The notes under the pieces are model-generated. The model was not told the origin of the DNA. It searched no databases and was given only the letters and a program-made list of their open reading frames with translations. Below are positions 13,801 to 25,446 of a stretch of DNA of 64,000 bases, one piece after another (position 1 is the stretch's first letter; each line of letters starts with the position of its first letter). The stretch is taken from NCBI GenBank assembly GCA_030141605.1, contig JAQGDQ010000018.1, forward strand, positions 62,001 to 126,000. The letters run 5' to 3'. This DNA is from Tubiluchus corallicola. Lineage: Eukaryota > Priapulida > Priapulimorpha > Priapulimorphida > Tubiluchidae. Made by a program: the position numbers and the translations under genes.

Positions 13801-16288
13801 CAAAGAAATATCTACAATTACACATAAAAGATATTAAAAATGAAAATGTGGTTCATATTTTTCCTAAAAAAAGCACAAAAACAAACATGCTTAATGATAC
13901 ATACAACTTTGCCAAAAATGTTGTTGCTTTTAGCAATTCTTATAGAACTCATAAATTTTAGTTAGCAAGAATAATAAACTGTTTTCAGATTATAAAAAAG
14001 ATAGCTAACGGTTACAAAATATTGTGATAAATGTTACACTTTGATAAATCAACATCTGGACATTTAAAACTAGCCATGATTCAAAAATAATTGTGTTTGC
14101 TTATATAATATATAATCCTGTATACCCATGCATTTTTGTAAAAGCTCCGTTCAAGTAACTCAGCCTCAGATCAACATATTTTACCGCATTTTCTGCAATC
14201 TGCGGAACAGATGCCATAATTCGTTTACCTCCACCATTATAAACCTGTAATAGCAAAAGTACAGTATAACATGGGTATTTTAGAGAAGCCCAACTACAAA
14301 GTTATTTTACAGACTAGCCAATTCACGCTACTTTTCTACGATTAATTACCTAATATAAACCAGTGTTAGTATTTCTTACGCTATATAGGACAGCATTAGT
14401 TCCTAACTGTCACGTCAAGCTGCACTTGTAGAATCAGAATTAGTCATCAAATCTCTGAAGAAGTGAGGTATAAAGACTGGGTTTAGTCTCAAAAACGGCT
14501 ACGAAAACCCTAACTCCCTAGCCTCTGATGGAATAAGAACATTCATATGTAGTGCTTCACTAAGAGATATAGTAGTGATACATTAATTCTTAAAACTTAA
14601 GCTGACATGAGCTTCGTTGCAGGTAAATAATGAAATTATTATGCAAAATTAATTAATATGTCAAGTAAGTTAAAGTGATGAACCTTATAAAATAAACACT
14701 ACCTTTCCGAATCCTTGATTATTAATGGTTTTTACTTTTTTACAGTGTCCCAAACATAAATGTGCTCCACAGTGTTGACCAATGGTCATAGATTTACCAG
14801 TCATAGCATTTAACCTACAAAACAAATTATTGTTAACCAGATCATCAATTAATGCATAAAAATATGGTTAAATATATCAGAAATACTGGTTACTGATGCA
14901 CAACACAAAAAGATAAATGCCCACCTCAAAAACATATGCTTAGCACTCAGTCGTTCTTATCACATGCACATGCATGTGAGCATTCTTGTTATTATTGCTG
15001 TATTCTGTTTCAAGAAATCGAATTTTGAATTTTACAATTTCTGTAACAACTAAATTAAAACTCTTCCTATCACTCTTACAAATATTCTTCTGAAACTAAA
15101 TCACCTACAATAATATTATCTAATAACAGGTAGATGATGTTAACATGACAAGCCATCTAGAGTAATTTATTTTATCAAACAATTATGTAAAACAAAATTA
15201 TTTTATTTAAAATTATGTAAACTGTCTGAAACTTGCTAAATCTCTTTATACTGGATTAAATTTGAGAAATGCACGCATGTGAGAAAGAAAAGAAGTTGCT
15301 TGACCAACGTCAACTGAATATCTTGACCATGCAGACACAGTTCATAACATCTTATAGTAAATTAAGCCATTTGAACTGCTTCAAATACACAAACAGTTGT
15401 TTGTGCAGTTTTCAATCAATTAAAAAACTAACCGGACAGTATCCATAAATTTCAGTATTCTTCTGCGCTTTTCCGCATCATTTTGTAGCAATGCCCAGTC
15501 GCTCGGCAACCGTTTTTGTTCATCGTGCAGCCGCATATCACCACCAACAGAAATTAACTGGCAAACAATATTCACATTCCCATTCCAAGCAGCTGCATGG
15601 AGGGGGGTGGACCCATCAAGACTGCGCCTAATACAAAAAATTATAGTATTAACATTGTGGATAAATGAATGCTATACTGCAAGCATATGGTGCAATCATT
15701 ATTACAGTTGCACAAACAGAGTTATGAAACTACAAACATAATCATATTTCATTGCTAAATATAAAACAGTGTTACATTTACTATGCAGTCAAGAGGGCAG
15801 GTGGCAAATATACAAAAAAATAATTATTTAATTGACGTACTCATTTGGGTTTGCTCCTAGACCAAGAATCATGTCTACTGGACTTTCCCTACCTTCAAGG
15901 CAAGCACGGTACAAAGCTGTTTGGCCTTTGCTGTTTTTGACATCGATTGACAAATCTGAAGACATAAAAAATAAGTCTAGATCTTTGAATCACTGTACCA
16001 AACAGTACAGTATCAATTATTTTTACTATTTGCTGGCACAACATTATTAAATCATTAACTGCTAAATACTTTTTGGAAAATTATCAAATTTCAAACACAA
16101 CCTTGAGCACTTGTAACTTGAATAATTATGCAAGACCTACCCGTGTGTTGTTCAAGTAATCGCTGAACATGCTTTACATCACCATGAAGAGCCGATTTAA
16201 AAAGCTCCTTCTTTACAGTTCCGCTAGCTAAACTGCCAACCACTACAGGTGCATTGTTTAAATGTGACTTTAGCCTGACTATAGGCAT
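1583..16288 (-). CDS. TEX14: TEX14-like ankyrin-repeat pseudokinase, 20 exons, predicted 879 aa
   Basis: Predicted coding exons in order: 16288-16141, 15955-15841, 15627-15433, 14814-14703, 14244-14126, 13719-13621, 11329-11206, 10544-10375, 10214-10072, 8810-8608, 7893-7790, 7615-7511, 7209-7045, 6788-6654, 5896-5763, 5357-5306, 3881-3727, 2721-2604, 2202-2082, 1705-1583. All use GT-AG sites, phases agree throughout, and the total is 2640 nt, ending in TAA. The order of ankyrin repeats, kinase-like domain and long disordered tail, with motifs such as YNWLAPE and DIYSF, matches vertebrate TEX14 as I know it. In vertebrates TEX14 is an inactive kinase that keeps germ-cell intercellular bridges open by blocking abscission through CEP55, and it also acts at kinetochores. 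The tail is shorter than in the roughly 1,500-residue human protein. The start is the first ATG before the first ankyrin repeat. The family call is firm; function here is inferred. Confidence 0.9.
7913..8501. mobile_element. pogo/Tigger-like MITE, about 590 bp
   Basis: Terminal inverted repeats: the left end reads CAGTAAACTACGTATAACTC and the reverse complement of the right end reads CAGTCAATTACGTATGACTC. Both ends are flanked by TA, the target duplication of Tc1/mariner/pogo elements. The subterminal text GGGACCGGAAAATTCG is typical of Tigger-type ends. No transposase frame is visible. It lies in the intron between exons 10 and 11 of the TEX14-like gene. Confidence 0.8.
8949..9767. mobile_element. 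Second pogo/Tigger-like MITE, about 820 bp, degraded
   Basis: The left end (CAGCCAAACTTCTTTGTACC, then TTGGGACCTGAAAA and GTGTTATAACGAG) follows the usual pogo/Tigger pattern of a TATAACGAG-type inverted end. The right end (GGATAACAAGGTTTGATTG) is its imperfect reverse complement. TA flanks both ends approximately. No coding potential is seen. It lies in the intron between exons 9 and 10 of the TEX14-like gene. Confidence 0.6.
10744..11142. mobile_element. Short inverted-repeat element, about 400 bp, unclassified
   Basis: The ends are inverted repeats: the left reads CTTAGGTCGACACGTATGC and the right, reverse-complemented, CTTAGGTCGACCTTACAACG, both followed by GCAAC(A)CAACTGA-type text. Inside, CAACTGA and its complement recur many times. 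The block is visibly more GC-rich than the surrounding intron. I could not define the target duplication and cannot name a superfamily. It lies in the intron between exons 7 and 8 of the TEX14-like gene. Confidence 0.6.
12690..13080 (+). mobile_element. Degraded reverse-transcriptase relic, DIRS/Ngaro-like
   Basis: Broken plus-strand frames read MACLDLNKA, then (after a stop) YGVFQLLPTGITAQGSFIF, then LGFNVQEIRKSLL. This order resembles the DIRS/Ngaro RT core (LDLKDAYYSVP, YxFxxLPxGLxxAPRxF, LGFxVxxxKSxL). It lies antisense in the intron between exons 6 and 7 of the TEX14-like gene. Similarity is by eye only, and a gypsy-type origin is not excluded. Confidence 0.45.
13264..13345. repeat. Imperfect GAT/GAC microsatellite
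   Basis: A run of GATGATGATGACGGTGATG-type triplets. The minus strand (13326-13093) is open and Ser-rich, but it sits between two exons whose kinase alignment is already contiguous, so I do not call it coding. Confidence 0.7.
15433..16288 (-). other. TEX14: TEX14-like exons 1-3: N-terminal ankyrin repeats
   Basis: Exon 1 (16288-16141) carries the start codon and a first ankyrin unit (LFKSALHGDVKHVQRLL). Exon 2 (15955-15841) has the second unit (GQTALYRACLEG and GANPN). Exon 3 (15627-15433) has the third (DGSTPLHAAAWNGN and GGDMRLHDEQ). The spacing of about 33 residues and the motifs DGSTPLHAAA and RLHDE match the TEX14 N-terminus. Splice phases are 1, 2 and 2. These repeats should be a protein-binding surface. 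Confidence 0.9.
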
Positions 16289-19200
16289 TGTTTAATCTAA
16301 CCACTATGTGTAAAAAAAGGACATTTAATAAACAATTATTAGTACTAGATACAATGTAGAAGCAATTAGTCATATGATTTGAAAGTAATTCTTAATCATT
16401 TGAAAAATCTCACAAAATGTCAAAAATTTCAAGACATAGTAATAACAACGAAGATCATAGTAAACACAGCAAAACCACACAGAGGCAAATGTGTGTGTGA
16501 GTTCTCATAGCCACTGAAATATATTTTATTGCATTTTGTAAAATATAAAATATATATTCTTTTCTGTTTGTTAAATAAGTTTTAAAAAAATTTAAATTAG
16601 TCTTGCACATTAATCAAATATCTATACAAATGTATCATCTCTCAGGTTTGTCAGCTTTTAAGGACAGTGTAGATGCCGAAAGTGACAGCGAAATTTGGAT
16701 GTCATTCACGTTTGATGATATCAAGCTGGTCTTGATTTGGTCAATCATCAGTTGGGATGAAAAGCCAATAACAATATGTGCTGATAATTCAGTTATAAGA
16801 GCCCAATTATAGTGGGTGCATAAACAGCACGCTGTCACTAAAAACAACAAATTATTAACAAAAAAATGATTGCATATATTTTGTAAGTGCATGGGGGCAG
16901 TAATTTCCATTCGTAACCAGGCATACACTTTGCAGACTTATTCCAGGATGTGTTACAATGCACTGTGGCGACTAGGCAGCAAATGCGCAAGCTAGGTGCT
17001 TTGACAACCTATTCTTTCCGATTATTTAAAGGTGAAAATTTGTACAATAATCGAACATGTTTAGAGTTATCCGTTTAATTCAAAAACTCATTTCTGCTTC
17101 TACTTTAATTCCTGAAATATTTCATAACTTCTTATTTCATTGTCGAAGTTCTTTTTTACATGGTTTTCTTTTGCAGCACATGCTAAAACAAAGTTCGTTT
17201 TCATACAACTTTATAAGTCACTTTCGTACTATTTCAGAAATAAAGAGAAGACAGAGAACAGCCCTTCCACAAATAACTACATGTAAATTACCTGTCAGCG
17301 AAAACAGATCGTGTGGAGAGAATTCACTGTTTTGAATGACATTCTTTTGAATATCATGCTTTTGAAAAATAGCATGAACTAGACTTTAGTTTTTTATTTT
17401 GGACAAACTCATCCTGCTCTCGTATCCATACTCAGTACAAAATTTATGTCAGACAAAGATGATGATACCAATAAAAAGAAACTAATGTTTTTGGCACGTA
17501 CGAATTGTTTACTATAATTTAGTAATAAATTAATTGTTTATTGAGGTTACGAATGACACAAACTGCTTCAAACAAAGTTGTTGCGTCGCAACAAATTTTG
17601 TCACAGGGGAGGGGTTAGCGCCAGAAAGTTTGTTGCAAAAGATTTTTTGAACATGTACAATTAGTATTACTACACAGTATTAGTAAACGTTTCACTTTAG
17701 CAAGCAAGTTTTGTCACTTGAAGCTTTGTTAATTAGTACAGGTATGCAAATATAGAGTATAGTACAAACAAAACACACTGCAAAAATTTAGGCTTGAACC
17801 TATTAGTGTGTGTTTTATAACGTCTCCAATACAGCTTTACACTTCTTTAGCGCTAACAAATTCAAATAGCACCACACCAAAACTGGCTCCAGAAAAAGAG
17901 CGTCTGCAAAGCTGCAGCACCAAATTTTCGAACAATGATGGCGAAAGGCTTGCCATCTATTGACAATAAGCAAAATTATATTATGTCCGCCAGCAAAATG
18001 AAATCTGCAATTATAGATAATAATTCTCTACATTTAAATTAATGCCCTGCATTTTAGACCCAAATTTTATGTGCCCTCAAAAAAAACAACTAACAACTTT
18101 CACAGTGTCACTGACGCCAACAGATTTATTTATAAAAGAGAAACTGTCATAATAATTGACATGCTTGCATGCGTTTATCCTTACCTAAAACAAAACTTAT
18201 CAGGCATAATCTGACGCGACCACTTGTTAAAACTTACTGATCTTGTGTGAAAAAATTATTGTTACATATAATTTACTAATGATTTAATTTCTATTAAAGG
18301 TGATTTAATTTCTTTCTATGTATTCAAAAAGTATGCTTCCATTTTCAGTATTTTATCATAATTTCAATGTATATGCAAATTTATTATCATGTTATCATTA
18401 ATAAGAATTATGAAAGAATTGTATTTATTTAGTTTATACTGTTTAGTTAGGAGACCTAAAGGACATATTCAACTTCCTTATTTCTTGGATACTCTCCCTT
18501 TGGGTACAATGTGCTACTGTACGAGTCAAGTACTACTATACCAAGGAGTTCAAACCTGGGTCAAAAGTGGATTAGATCATAAATTTCAAGACTAAGACCA
18601 AAAACCCAAGACTGCCTCTTTTACTACTAAGACCAAAAGTGTACATATTGAAAACCAAGACTGAAAGCATTATTGCTTAGAAGTTAACAGTGCATTTGAA
18701 GTATTTTGTGAATGTTTAATATTCAGTTTTTTATGGACTATCTTGGCAAATGATGAAAATAAGTACAAAATGCTCACTTAAAATTAAAATTAATTGCAGT
18801 TTGGATAAAATGGAAAAAACGCCAAGATCGAAAAGGCTTGGAAGAAAAGTTAAGAACAACGCCAGACCAGTATCAAGATCAACACTGGCAAAAACTAACA
18901 CCCATAAGGTCATAGACCAAAATCACAACCAAAACTGGCTAACCTATCCTTGAGACCAGACAGTCTCTTGAGAAGCATACCTCACTAAACATGCTGCATC
19001 ATGCTTCCTTAACTTCTTAACAAGGCGTTGCAAAAAAGGGCTCAAAAGTTTATCTTGCTTTACCGTATTCCTCTCAAATATAATTATATTCCATGTACCA
19101 AACATTGTATAATATCTTTTCTATTCCACAAAAAGTGTTAACACCTCAATAAAATGTAACAAAAAATAAAATAAACCAGTTAAGTTTGGGTTATAAGTCT

Positions 19201-19780
19201 TGTATATGCTAAATTGATATTATATACAAGAATATGATAACTAAAATTAAAATTCTATTATAGTAATTATTACTATAGTGATTTTTAAATGCTTTAATAT
19301 GATTGAATGTTACAAAGAATTTGTAAAACACACTTGTAAGTCTTTTAAATTCATACTTATTTACTTGCACATATTTAATTAAATAAAAATTATGGGATTC
19401 TCCTGTCAATGCAACAAATATTATACAATAATAAAGAAAAATATATATACTGTCATATTTTATATAATTGCAGTCATAATGACTAGAGATCTTGAACAAA
19501 ACCAAACATGCATACAAGCATTTCAGTTCTAAACAATTAATATCTGAAAAGCAAATATGCCAGCAAGAAAACTGCACAAGACTTAATTTACATTTTAACA
19601 GCAAAAATGTAAATTATGACAGAGGATATGGTATGACAAATTGTTGCATGACCAAAATGCACGAAACTACCTGTGCACTTCAACATGATAAAAATCACAT
19701 TTGAGAGGCAGTTCACGACAAACTCTATACTAACAAGCTTGTTAAACTGCCAAGAAAAATTGTCTTAGATAAACTTCTAT
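16289..19780. other. Intergenic region between the TEX14-like and ZDHHC23-like genes
   Basis: This holds the 5' flank of the TEX14-like gene and the 3' flank of the ZDHHC23-like gene. No coding exon is supported. It contains a near-palindrome (TTGTTGCGTCGCAACAA at about 17579) and, at about 18576-18960, a stretch rich in AAGACCAA and CCAAGACT motifs that looks like an old dispersed repeat. Short open frames here have no recognisable content. Confidence 0.55.
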
Positions 19781-20980
19781 TTAATCATTTGATAAACTCA
19801 AATAATTACGAGAATGTGAGCGAAACCAGAATGTAAACCAATTACTGCAGCAACCTTGAGTAAACTGAGATTTTGTGGAAAAAACACATTTAGCAAGTCC
19901 ATTATGGCGTGCTTTACGACATTCTAACCATGTTAGATTCTGTGAAATTAAGATAACCTGTTGAACAAGCTGAAGACAACAAAGGGCTGCAATCGTGCTT
20001 GCATAAACTGCACTGGCAAAACACATGCCTATGTGAATATCAGTGTACACAAATTCACAATCAACAGGAAAAAGGAAGTAATCGAGAAACATTTCGGGCG
20101 TGCACACTGTGGTCATGGTGAGATGAGCACCATAAGACAGAGACATTACACACAATATTAGGCAAATAATAAAGGAACGGTGATTGTTTGCCCCAATGCA
20201 ATGATTTATCCAGATGCAGTGGTGATCCCTCCGGTCAATGCACATGTTACAGACTTTGCAGTGGTTTACTCTGGGCTCAAGCTCTATATTGCACACTTCA
20301 CAACAAGTAACCAACTTTTCAGTAGGCTGCAAGCCATTTGTCGCATCAGACGAAACTTCCACATCTACTGTAGAAAAGGTTGAAAAATTTGCTGGCTTGC
20401 TCATATCGGGTCGTCCCATGATACCTGGATTCCCTTTTACAACATGAAGCATATAAAGTGCCAATAGGGACAGACATATCAGTATAGCGTTTTCTGAAAC
20501 ATGCACTTCTCTATAAGACAGTACCATAAATTCAAACACCCACATTAAAAATCCACATGAAGTCAAACACCAGGCATAGCAAAATCTTGTATCCTGCTTA
20601 AATCGCAAGCCTTTGCCACGAATATACAATGCTGCGATGGGCACTAATGTAAATGACAAAATTGTTGCGACAATTGATAAGCCAGCAAACATTACGCACA
20701 ACGGAATTATAAAAATTGGCGCTATGACATCAAACTGCAAATTCAACTTAACAGCCCCTCCAAACCATGGTACACGTAATCTATCTGAAACTGTGTCCAA
20801 GAAAGATAAATATTTATTATGTTCCACTGGAGTCTTCGTAACATAATGTTCCACGATGTCATCTAGATCCTCACAATCACAACACACAGCCATCATGTGA
20901 GAACGTTCACCTGTCAAATTGATGAATTCACAGCAACAAAGTTCATCTTCATTAGTTAAATAACTATCGCTTCTTGGCAT
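19781..20980 (-). CDS. ZDHHC23: ZDHHC23-like palmitoyltransferase, 399 aa from the first ATG
   Basis: This is a protein S-acyltransferase that transfers palmitate to cysteines of membrane proteins, usually at Golgi or plasma membrane. The N-terminus has the ZDHHC23-specific cysteine cluster (LCCCEF) and CDCEDLDD, then DTVSDRLRVPW. Three hydrophobic stretches precede the zinc-binding cysteine-rich domain CEVCN...HCKVCNMCIDRRDHHCIWINHC, which holds the catalytic DHHC Cys; two membrane segments follow. Length matches the human protein (409 residues). The TTxE position reads NLTWLE, a weak match. There is no intron in this stretch. The frame stays open upstream to a TTTTCAG acceptor at 21001, so the exon starts at 21000 and an upstream exon could add N-terminal residues; 20980 is the first in-frame ATG. 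Confidence 0.93.
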   Translation of the reverse strand: MPRSDSYLTNEDELCCCEFINLTGERSHMMAVCCDCEDLDDIVEHYVTKTPVEHNKYLSFLDTVSDRLRVPWFGGAVKLNLQFDVIAPIFIIPLCVMFAGLSIVATILSFTLVPIAALYIRGKGLRFKQDTRFCYAWCLTSCGFLMWVFEFMVLSYREVHVSENAILICLSLLALYMLHVVKGNPGIMGRPDMSKPANFSTFSTVDVEVSSDATNGLQPTEKLVTCCEVCNIELEPRVNHCKVCNMCIDRRDHHCIWINHCIGANNHRSFIICLILCVMSLSYGAHLTMTTVCTPEMFLDYFLFPVDCEFVYTDIHIGMCFASAVYASTIAALCCLQLVQQVILISQNLTWLECRKARHNGLAKCVFSTKSQFTQGCCSNWFTFWFRSHSRNYLSLSND

Positions 20981-21000
20981 GCTCTTGTCATGACTGTAAT

Positions 21001-22439
21001 CTGAAAAGGACAAAAACCTAAAGTACTATAAAAATCACGTAATGTACATATAACATCAATTAGAAATAGAGCATCAATTAGATTAGTAACCAGTAATATG
21101 TTACTATTAAGTTTTGTGCTATTCGCTCTCAGCTCAAACTTTTTCTTATATTACCAAAATTATAGAATACCATGACTATTTTGTTTTTTCTAGTTACAGA
21201 TAAGAAGGTACATAGAAAAATAGTAGGCTTTAAAATGCTTATTCGACAAAGCAGATGCTGTAAAGAATCAGAAAAGCAGTGGATCCGTGGACTTTTAGGA
21301 TCTTGGATTACTGAAGTACAATGTTCACTGAGATTTCAGAAAAACCCCAAATAACTAAGTTTCATTAAAACCCTACTAGTAACAAGAACCAGTAAAGAAA
21401 GCATAAACACCATAAACATTTAGAATCTATCAATTCGATTAAGCATTTGAGTTCTATTTTGAGATTGAGCCAAATCATGGAAACATTTTTCTTGATTTTT
21501 TACTTGGCAGCACTCACTCTAGTCAAGCCTGTAACAATCAATCCATCTTTGGAACTCAGCCTGTAATTTCTCAGTGTGAAATCGTAAAATTCGTAAAACC
21601 ACTCTTTAAAACAGTTATTCATCTACAAGCATTACATAATCTTCACAAAACTCAAGCTGGTGAGCTTAATTTAATCAAAAAGACTATTTTATTTCTTTCA
21701 CTAGCTTTTGCCCTAATAGGCCTCATCAGCTGAAAATTATAGATAAAATGTTAAAATAGTATGTACAAGTGTGCAAGTAAAGATTAAAAACAAAATAGTA
21801 GAGCTCTAAACATCATTGATTTGAATAATAAGTTAGAGCACACTTGTTCATACTGTTATTTGTAATTTTCACCTAATGAGGCCATAAGAGAAAAAACCAT
21901 CTCAACAGATACGGACCTTTATTCTTTATACAAGAAGACGTTATGAGGAATAGCTTGCTAGTAAAAATACGAAGAATCGAAAAAATTCTTTTTTGCTACA
22001 GTAAACATTTCCTTAAATCACCACCAACAAATCATTATTTGTGCACCTGAAGATGTTGCATCTACTATACACGACCTATTTCTTCACATATGAACCCTTG
22101 AACGTTCCAGTTTCAGTCCCAGCAACAGAATAGAACTCTTGAAAATCTTATCAATGTTGAATTCACACTGCATGTTTATCTAAAGTTAATTGCCTTGAAC
22201 CCATCCAAAGACCTGATAACATTCATGGCTTCATTTTAAAATATTGTGCCCCACAGTTAGCATTACTCTTGTTCTTATTATATAGCAAGCCATTTGATTC
22301 ATCTTGTGTTCCTCAAAGGTGAATGAATTAGTAAAGCAAATAATCGTTCGTAAGATACTATTACATAGTGTTAGTATTATACTTATATTACTCGAACAAA
22401 TTTACATACCGTGGCATTAGGTCTATGACTGAATGATTT
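21001..22439. other. Intergenic region upstream of the ZDHHC23-like exon
   Basis: It must contain an upstream exon and promoter for the ZDHHC23-like gene, since the coding exon begins at a splice acceptor, but I could not place them. The only structure seen is the imperfect inverted repeat listed separately. Confidence 0.5.
21709..21895. repeat. Imperfect inverted repeat, arms about 65 bp
   Basis: GGCCTCATCAGCTGAAAATT near 21720 and the reverse complement of the 21830-21890 segment (GGCCTCATTAGGTGAAAATT, later GAACAAGTGTGC) match with mismatches and small gaps. It could be a small foldback or MITE relic. No target duplication was identified. Confidence 0.5.
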
Positions 22440-22595
22440 CATATTGATACTGTTATACTGACATGATTCGGGGTTAAGCGAGTACACTCATAGAAACCCT
22501 TATTTTTCCACAAAATAATTGTTGATAAGGATATAAATTTTACTATGATTGATGCAGCAACCACCATGGCAGGCAGATTATGCCATTCATTCACT

Positions 22596-25446
22596 TCTTG
22601 TTCTTCAAAATCTCAATCCACTGTTGTAGGCACTGAGGTATCAACATTGATCAGAGTATTCCACCCTCTTCTATCTGCAGCTAACAGCATAAGTTCTTCT
22701 ACTCCTAAAGATAGATTTGGTTGAAGTTGTTGAACATCTTTATTTATCTTAGTTATCCAAGTTGTTTTAGGTTTACCAGGTGGTTTTTTGCAAGGTTTTA
22801 AGGCTTCCTTTAAGTCAATTCTTACTGGTGCTTCATTTGGTAATCTTAGAAGACGTCCTAGCCATCTTAATCTTCAGATCTTGACTTTTGAACTCCAAGA
22901 AATTTCTTTTGTTCTGGTGTATAAATCTTCATTTTTGATTATGTATGGCCATCTTATCTTTAAAACTTTCCTAAGGTGACTTCTATGAAATGTGTCAATC
23001 TCCTTTTCTTGAGTAATCGTTAAACCCCAAGCTTCACTGTTGTACATAAATATGCTGGTAACGTAAGCATTAAATAATCAAAGTCCTACATTAAGACTTA
23101 ATTTCTTGCTAGTTAATACATTTTTGTGCTGAAGAAAAGCATGTATTGCTTTTGGCTTTCTACTTTTAATGTCATCTTTGGTGCTTAGAAAAGTGTCCAT
23201 GTACTTGCACTTTTTCCAAGACTGATTACCATCTCTTGCAATAATATTCTTCAGTTTTTGACTGGTTTACTTAAAGATTTCTTTTCTCTAGTTTTTTTTT
23301 TGGAAAATCCCTTTTTATTGTGTTAGTTTGAAAATTTGATACACTAATCCATCCAATATCATCCGCATATTGTTGATCAATATGGAATGGTTCATAGGAT
23401 TCCAAAGCAGGATAGGAGAGATCCAGAATATGTTGAGGAAGGTTATCACAGACAGTGGTATTATAATCATGATCATCATTTGGAGGAGTGTGGATCTTAA
23501 GTGCATTTGCTAGGTAGAGCATGAAAAGTATTGGACTAAGACAGTCCCCTGGGGGACCCCAATATTCATGCTAAAAGTTCTTCCTAAGATGTTCCCAACT
23601 TTTACAGTAAGTTTAACATCCTTTAGTAGAATTGTACTGATGTGCAGTTCGTCTGGTTGTAGTACAGTTTGTAGGTCATCGAACAGAATTCCTCTTGATA
23701 CAATATCAAACACCTTGCTCATATCAAGTAACAAAATCGTGATTTGATAACAATGCTGGATGTGACTGCTTTTTCTGCTAGTATTTTTGATGACATTACT
23801 AGTTCAGTAGTGCTACGTCCCTCCATACATGCAGCTTGACTTGGTCGAATGTTGCCACTTAATCTGTCATGTATGTATCTGATCACGTATATGGCCAAGA
23901 TTTTCCTTAACAAACTCAGCACCATAATTGGTCTTAATTTTCTACTGGTCCTTTCTTCTTTTTAGGCTTTGGAATAGGCACTAATATCCCTTGCTTAACT
24001 TCTTTCAGATAACTTCCTGTTTCTGCAATACTGTTTAGTAAATTTGATATTCCAATGCTAATGATCTTTGGCCTATGCTTTAGCTGTTCTGCTACAAGAT
24101 TATCTATACCTGGGCTTTTTCCATTCTTTAAAGATTTTATTGTCTTTAAAAACTCTTCAGGAACAAAAGGTGATTCTATTGCCATTGGTTTAATCTCAGG
24201 AATGGTTTTTTCATTACTGTTGTTATAAGCTCTTTCAAAAAATGTAGTTATAATTTCTGATAATTTCTAGTTCATTGGCAGTAACCCCATCATCAGTTCA
24301 ACTAATATCCTGCCTTCTGGCTTACTTGATTTTCCGAATTGCTTTATACATCCTACTAGTCATTGTGCTTCAACCTAATTTCTTTCTGTTCAGCTGATAA
24401 AATGTCAATTTGTTCACTGCCAAAAATCTTCTTTGCTCTGTTTGTAGAGTGACCCAAAACTTCCTTTGATGCCTTTGTGCATCATAAACAATGTTATCCC
24501 ATTGCTCTTCTACATTGGCTTGTGTAGTTTCTTTGAAATGATGCTCAAATTTCTCTTGATATTTAATTTCAATATCTTGATGTTTTAATTTGTCACACCG
24601 AAATTGCGTAGAGATATTATCCTTTGCCAGGGTTGCCAACTTCCTCTTTACATTGAACTTTGCAATTACTAGTCTGTGGTCTAAGAAAGTTTCACTGCCA
24701 CTGTATGATCTTGCATCATTTACTTTAACCCTGTGATCCTGTGTTTCTGCTCAACCATAATATAGTCAATCTGGTTCCTAACAGGTTTTTGCTTATTTTT
24801 TCTATCTGGAGCTTCCCAAATAGTTCTAGGAGCCATCTTATGATCGAAAGTTGTGTTAATAAGTATCAATTCATTTAGTTGAGCAAGATCTAAAAGCTAT
24901 TTTCCAATTGTTGTTTAGGTCACCTTTCCCAAATATGCCAATATTGTCCGGATAATAGTAGTACCCTGAACCAGTTTTTGCATTAAAATCACCTGCTACT
25001 ATTAGAAAATCATGATCGCTTACTGTCTGTATGATACTGTCTAAGTCACTGTAGAATTTTTCACGTACCACATGATTTTTCTCACTTACAGGTAGGGTAG
25101 GTGCATAGGCAGATATAACGGAATATTGCTTGTTATCCATCTTTACTTTAATCATACAAATCATTTCAGCCAACAATCTTAATGTCCCGTAACACTTTTG
25201 CTAGAACAAAGATTTGAATGCTGTTTTGGATTGCTTTAGGGGCACTAAGAGAATCTAGCTGGACTAACCTCTACAAAATGTCAGTAATTTTTGTAGGGGG
25301 GCAAATAGGGGCCGAATTTCAAAAATTTACAAATCCTGTAAAATGCATATCAAATTACTCGTCTTGTCACACTGAATAAAAAACATATAGTTTGCCTACC
25401 TTTGACCTTTCGTTAGGTCATTATGACTGCAAGTTCGATAAGGTCG
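22596..25446 (-). mobile_element. RTE-like LINE inserted into the CR1-like LINE
   Basis: A 2851-bp insertion flanked by the 7-bp direct repeat ATTCACT (22589-22595 and 25447-25453). On the minus strand it reads endonuclease (SAYAPTLPVSEKN, VAGDFNAKTG near 25000), RT (KNGKSPGIDNLVAEQLK; GVPQGTV near 23550; YADD near 23365) and the C-terminal LRWLGRLLRLPNEAPVR and DRRGWNTL. These are motifs of RTE-type endonuclease/reverse-transcriptase LINEs. It has stops and frameshifts and appears 5'-truncated; the 3' tail is a short GAAGAACAAG stretch rather than poly(A). Confidence 0.85.

Larger units (their letters stand above)
8608..14814 (-). other. TEX14: TEX14-like exons 4-10: kinase-like domain with lost catalytic residues
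   Basis: Seven exons encode a protein-kinase fold. Strand beta-3 has a Lys (DVSVRKIL) and helix C has Glu (LIRETE) followed by LRHPNILLLMAV. The HRD loop reads MIHTAVTSHAV, so the catalytic Asp and downstream Asn are gone. The DFG site reads GNFEYM, so the metal-binding Asp is gone. The APE motif (NWLAPEIM) and the structural Asp (KVDIYSF) remain. Human TEX14 is degenerate at the same places, so this is an inherited pseudokinase state rather than decay. The last exon (8810-8608) ends at a GTAGGA donor; reading through instead gives a stop 17 codons later, so a truncated form is possible. Confidence 0.88.

Noticed and set aside
17057-17335. 92-codon ATG frame upstream of the TEX14-like gene
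   Set aside because: No recognisable domain, AT-rich Phe/Leu/Ser/Ile composition, no splice context; likely chance.
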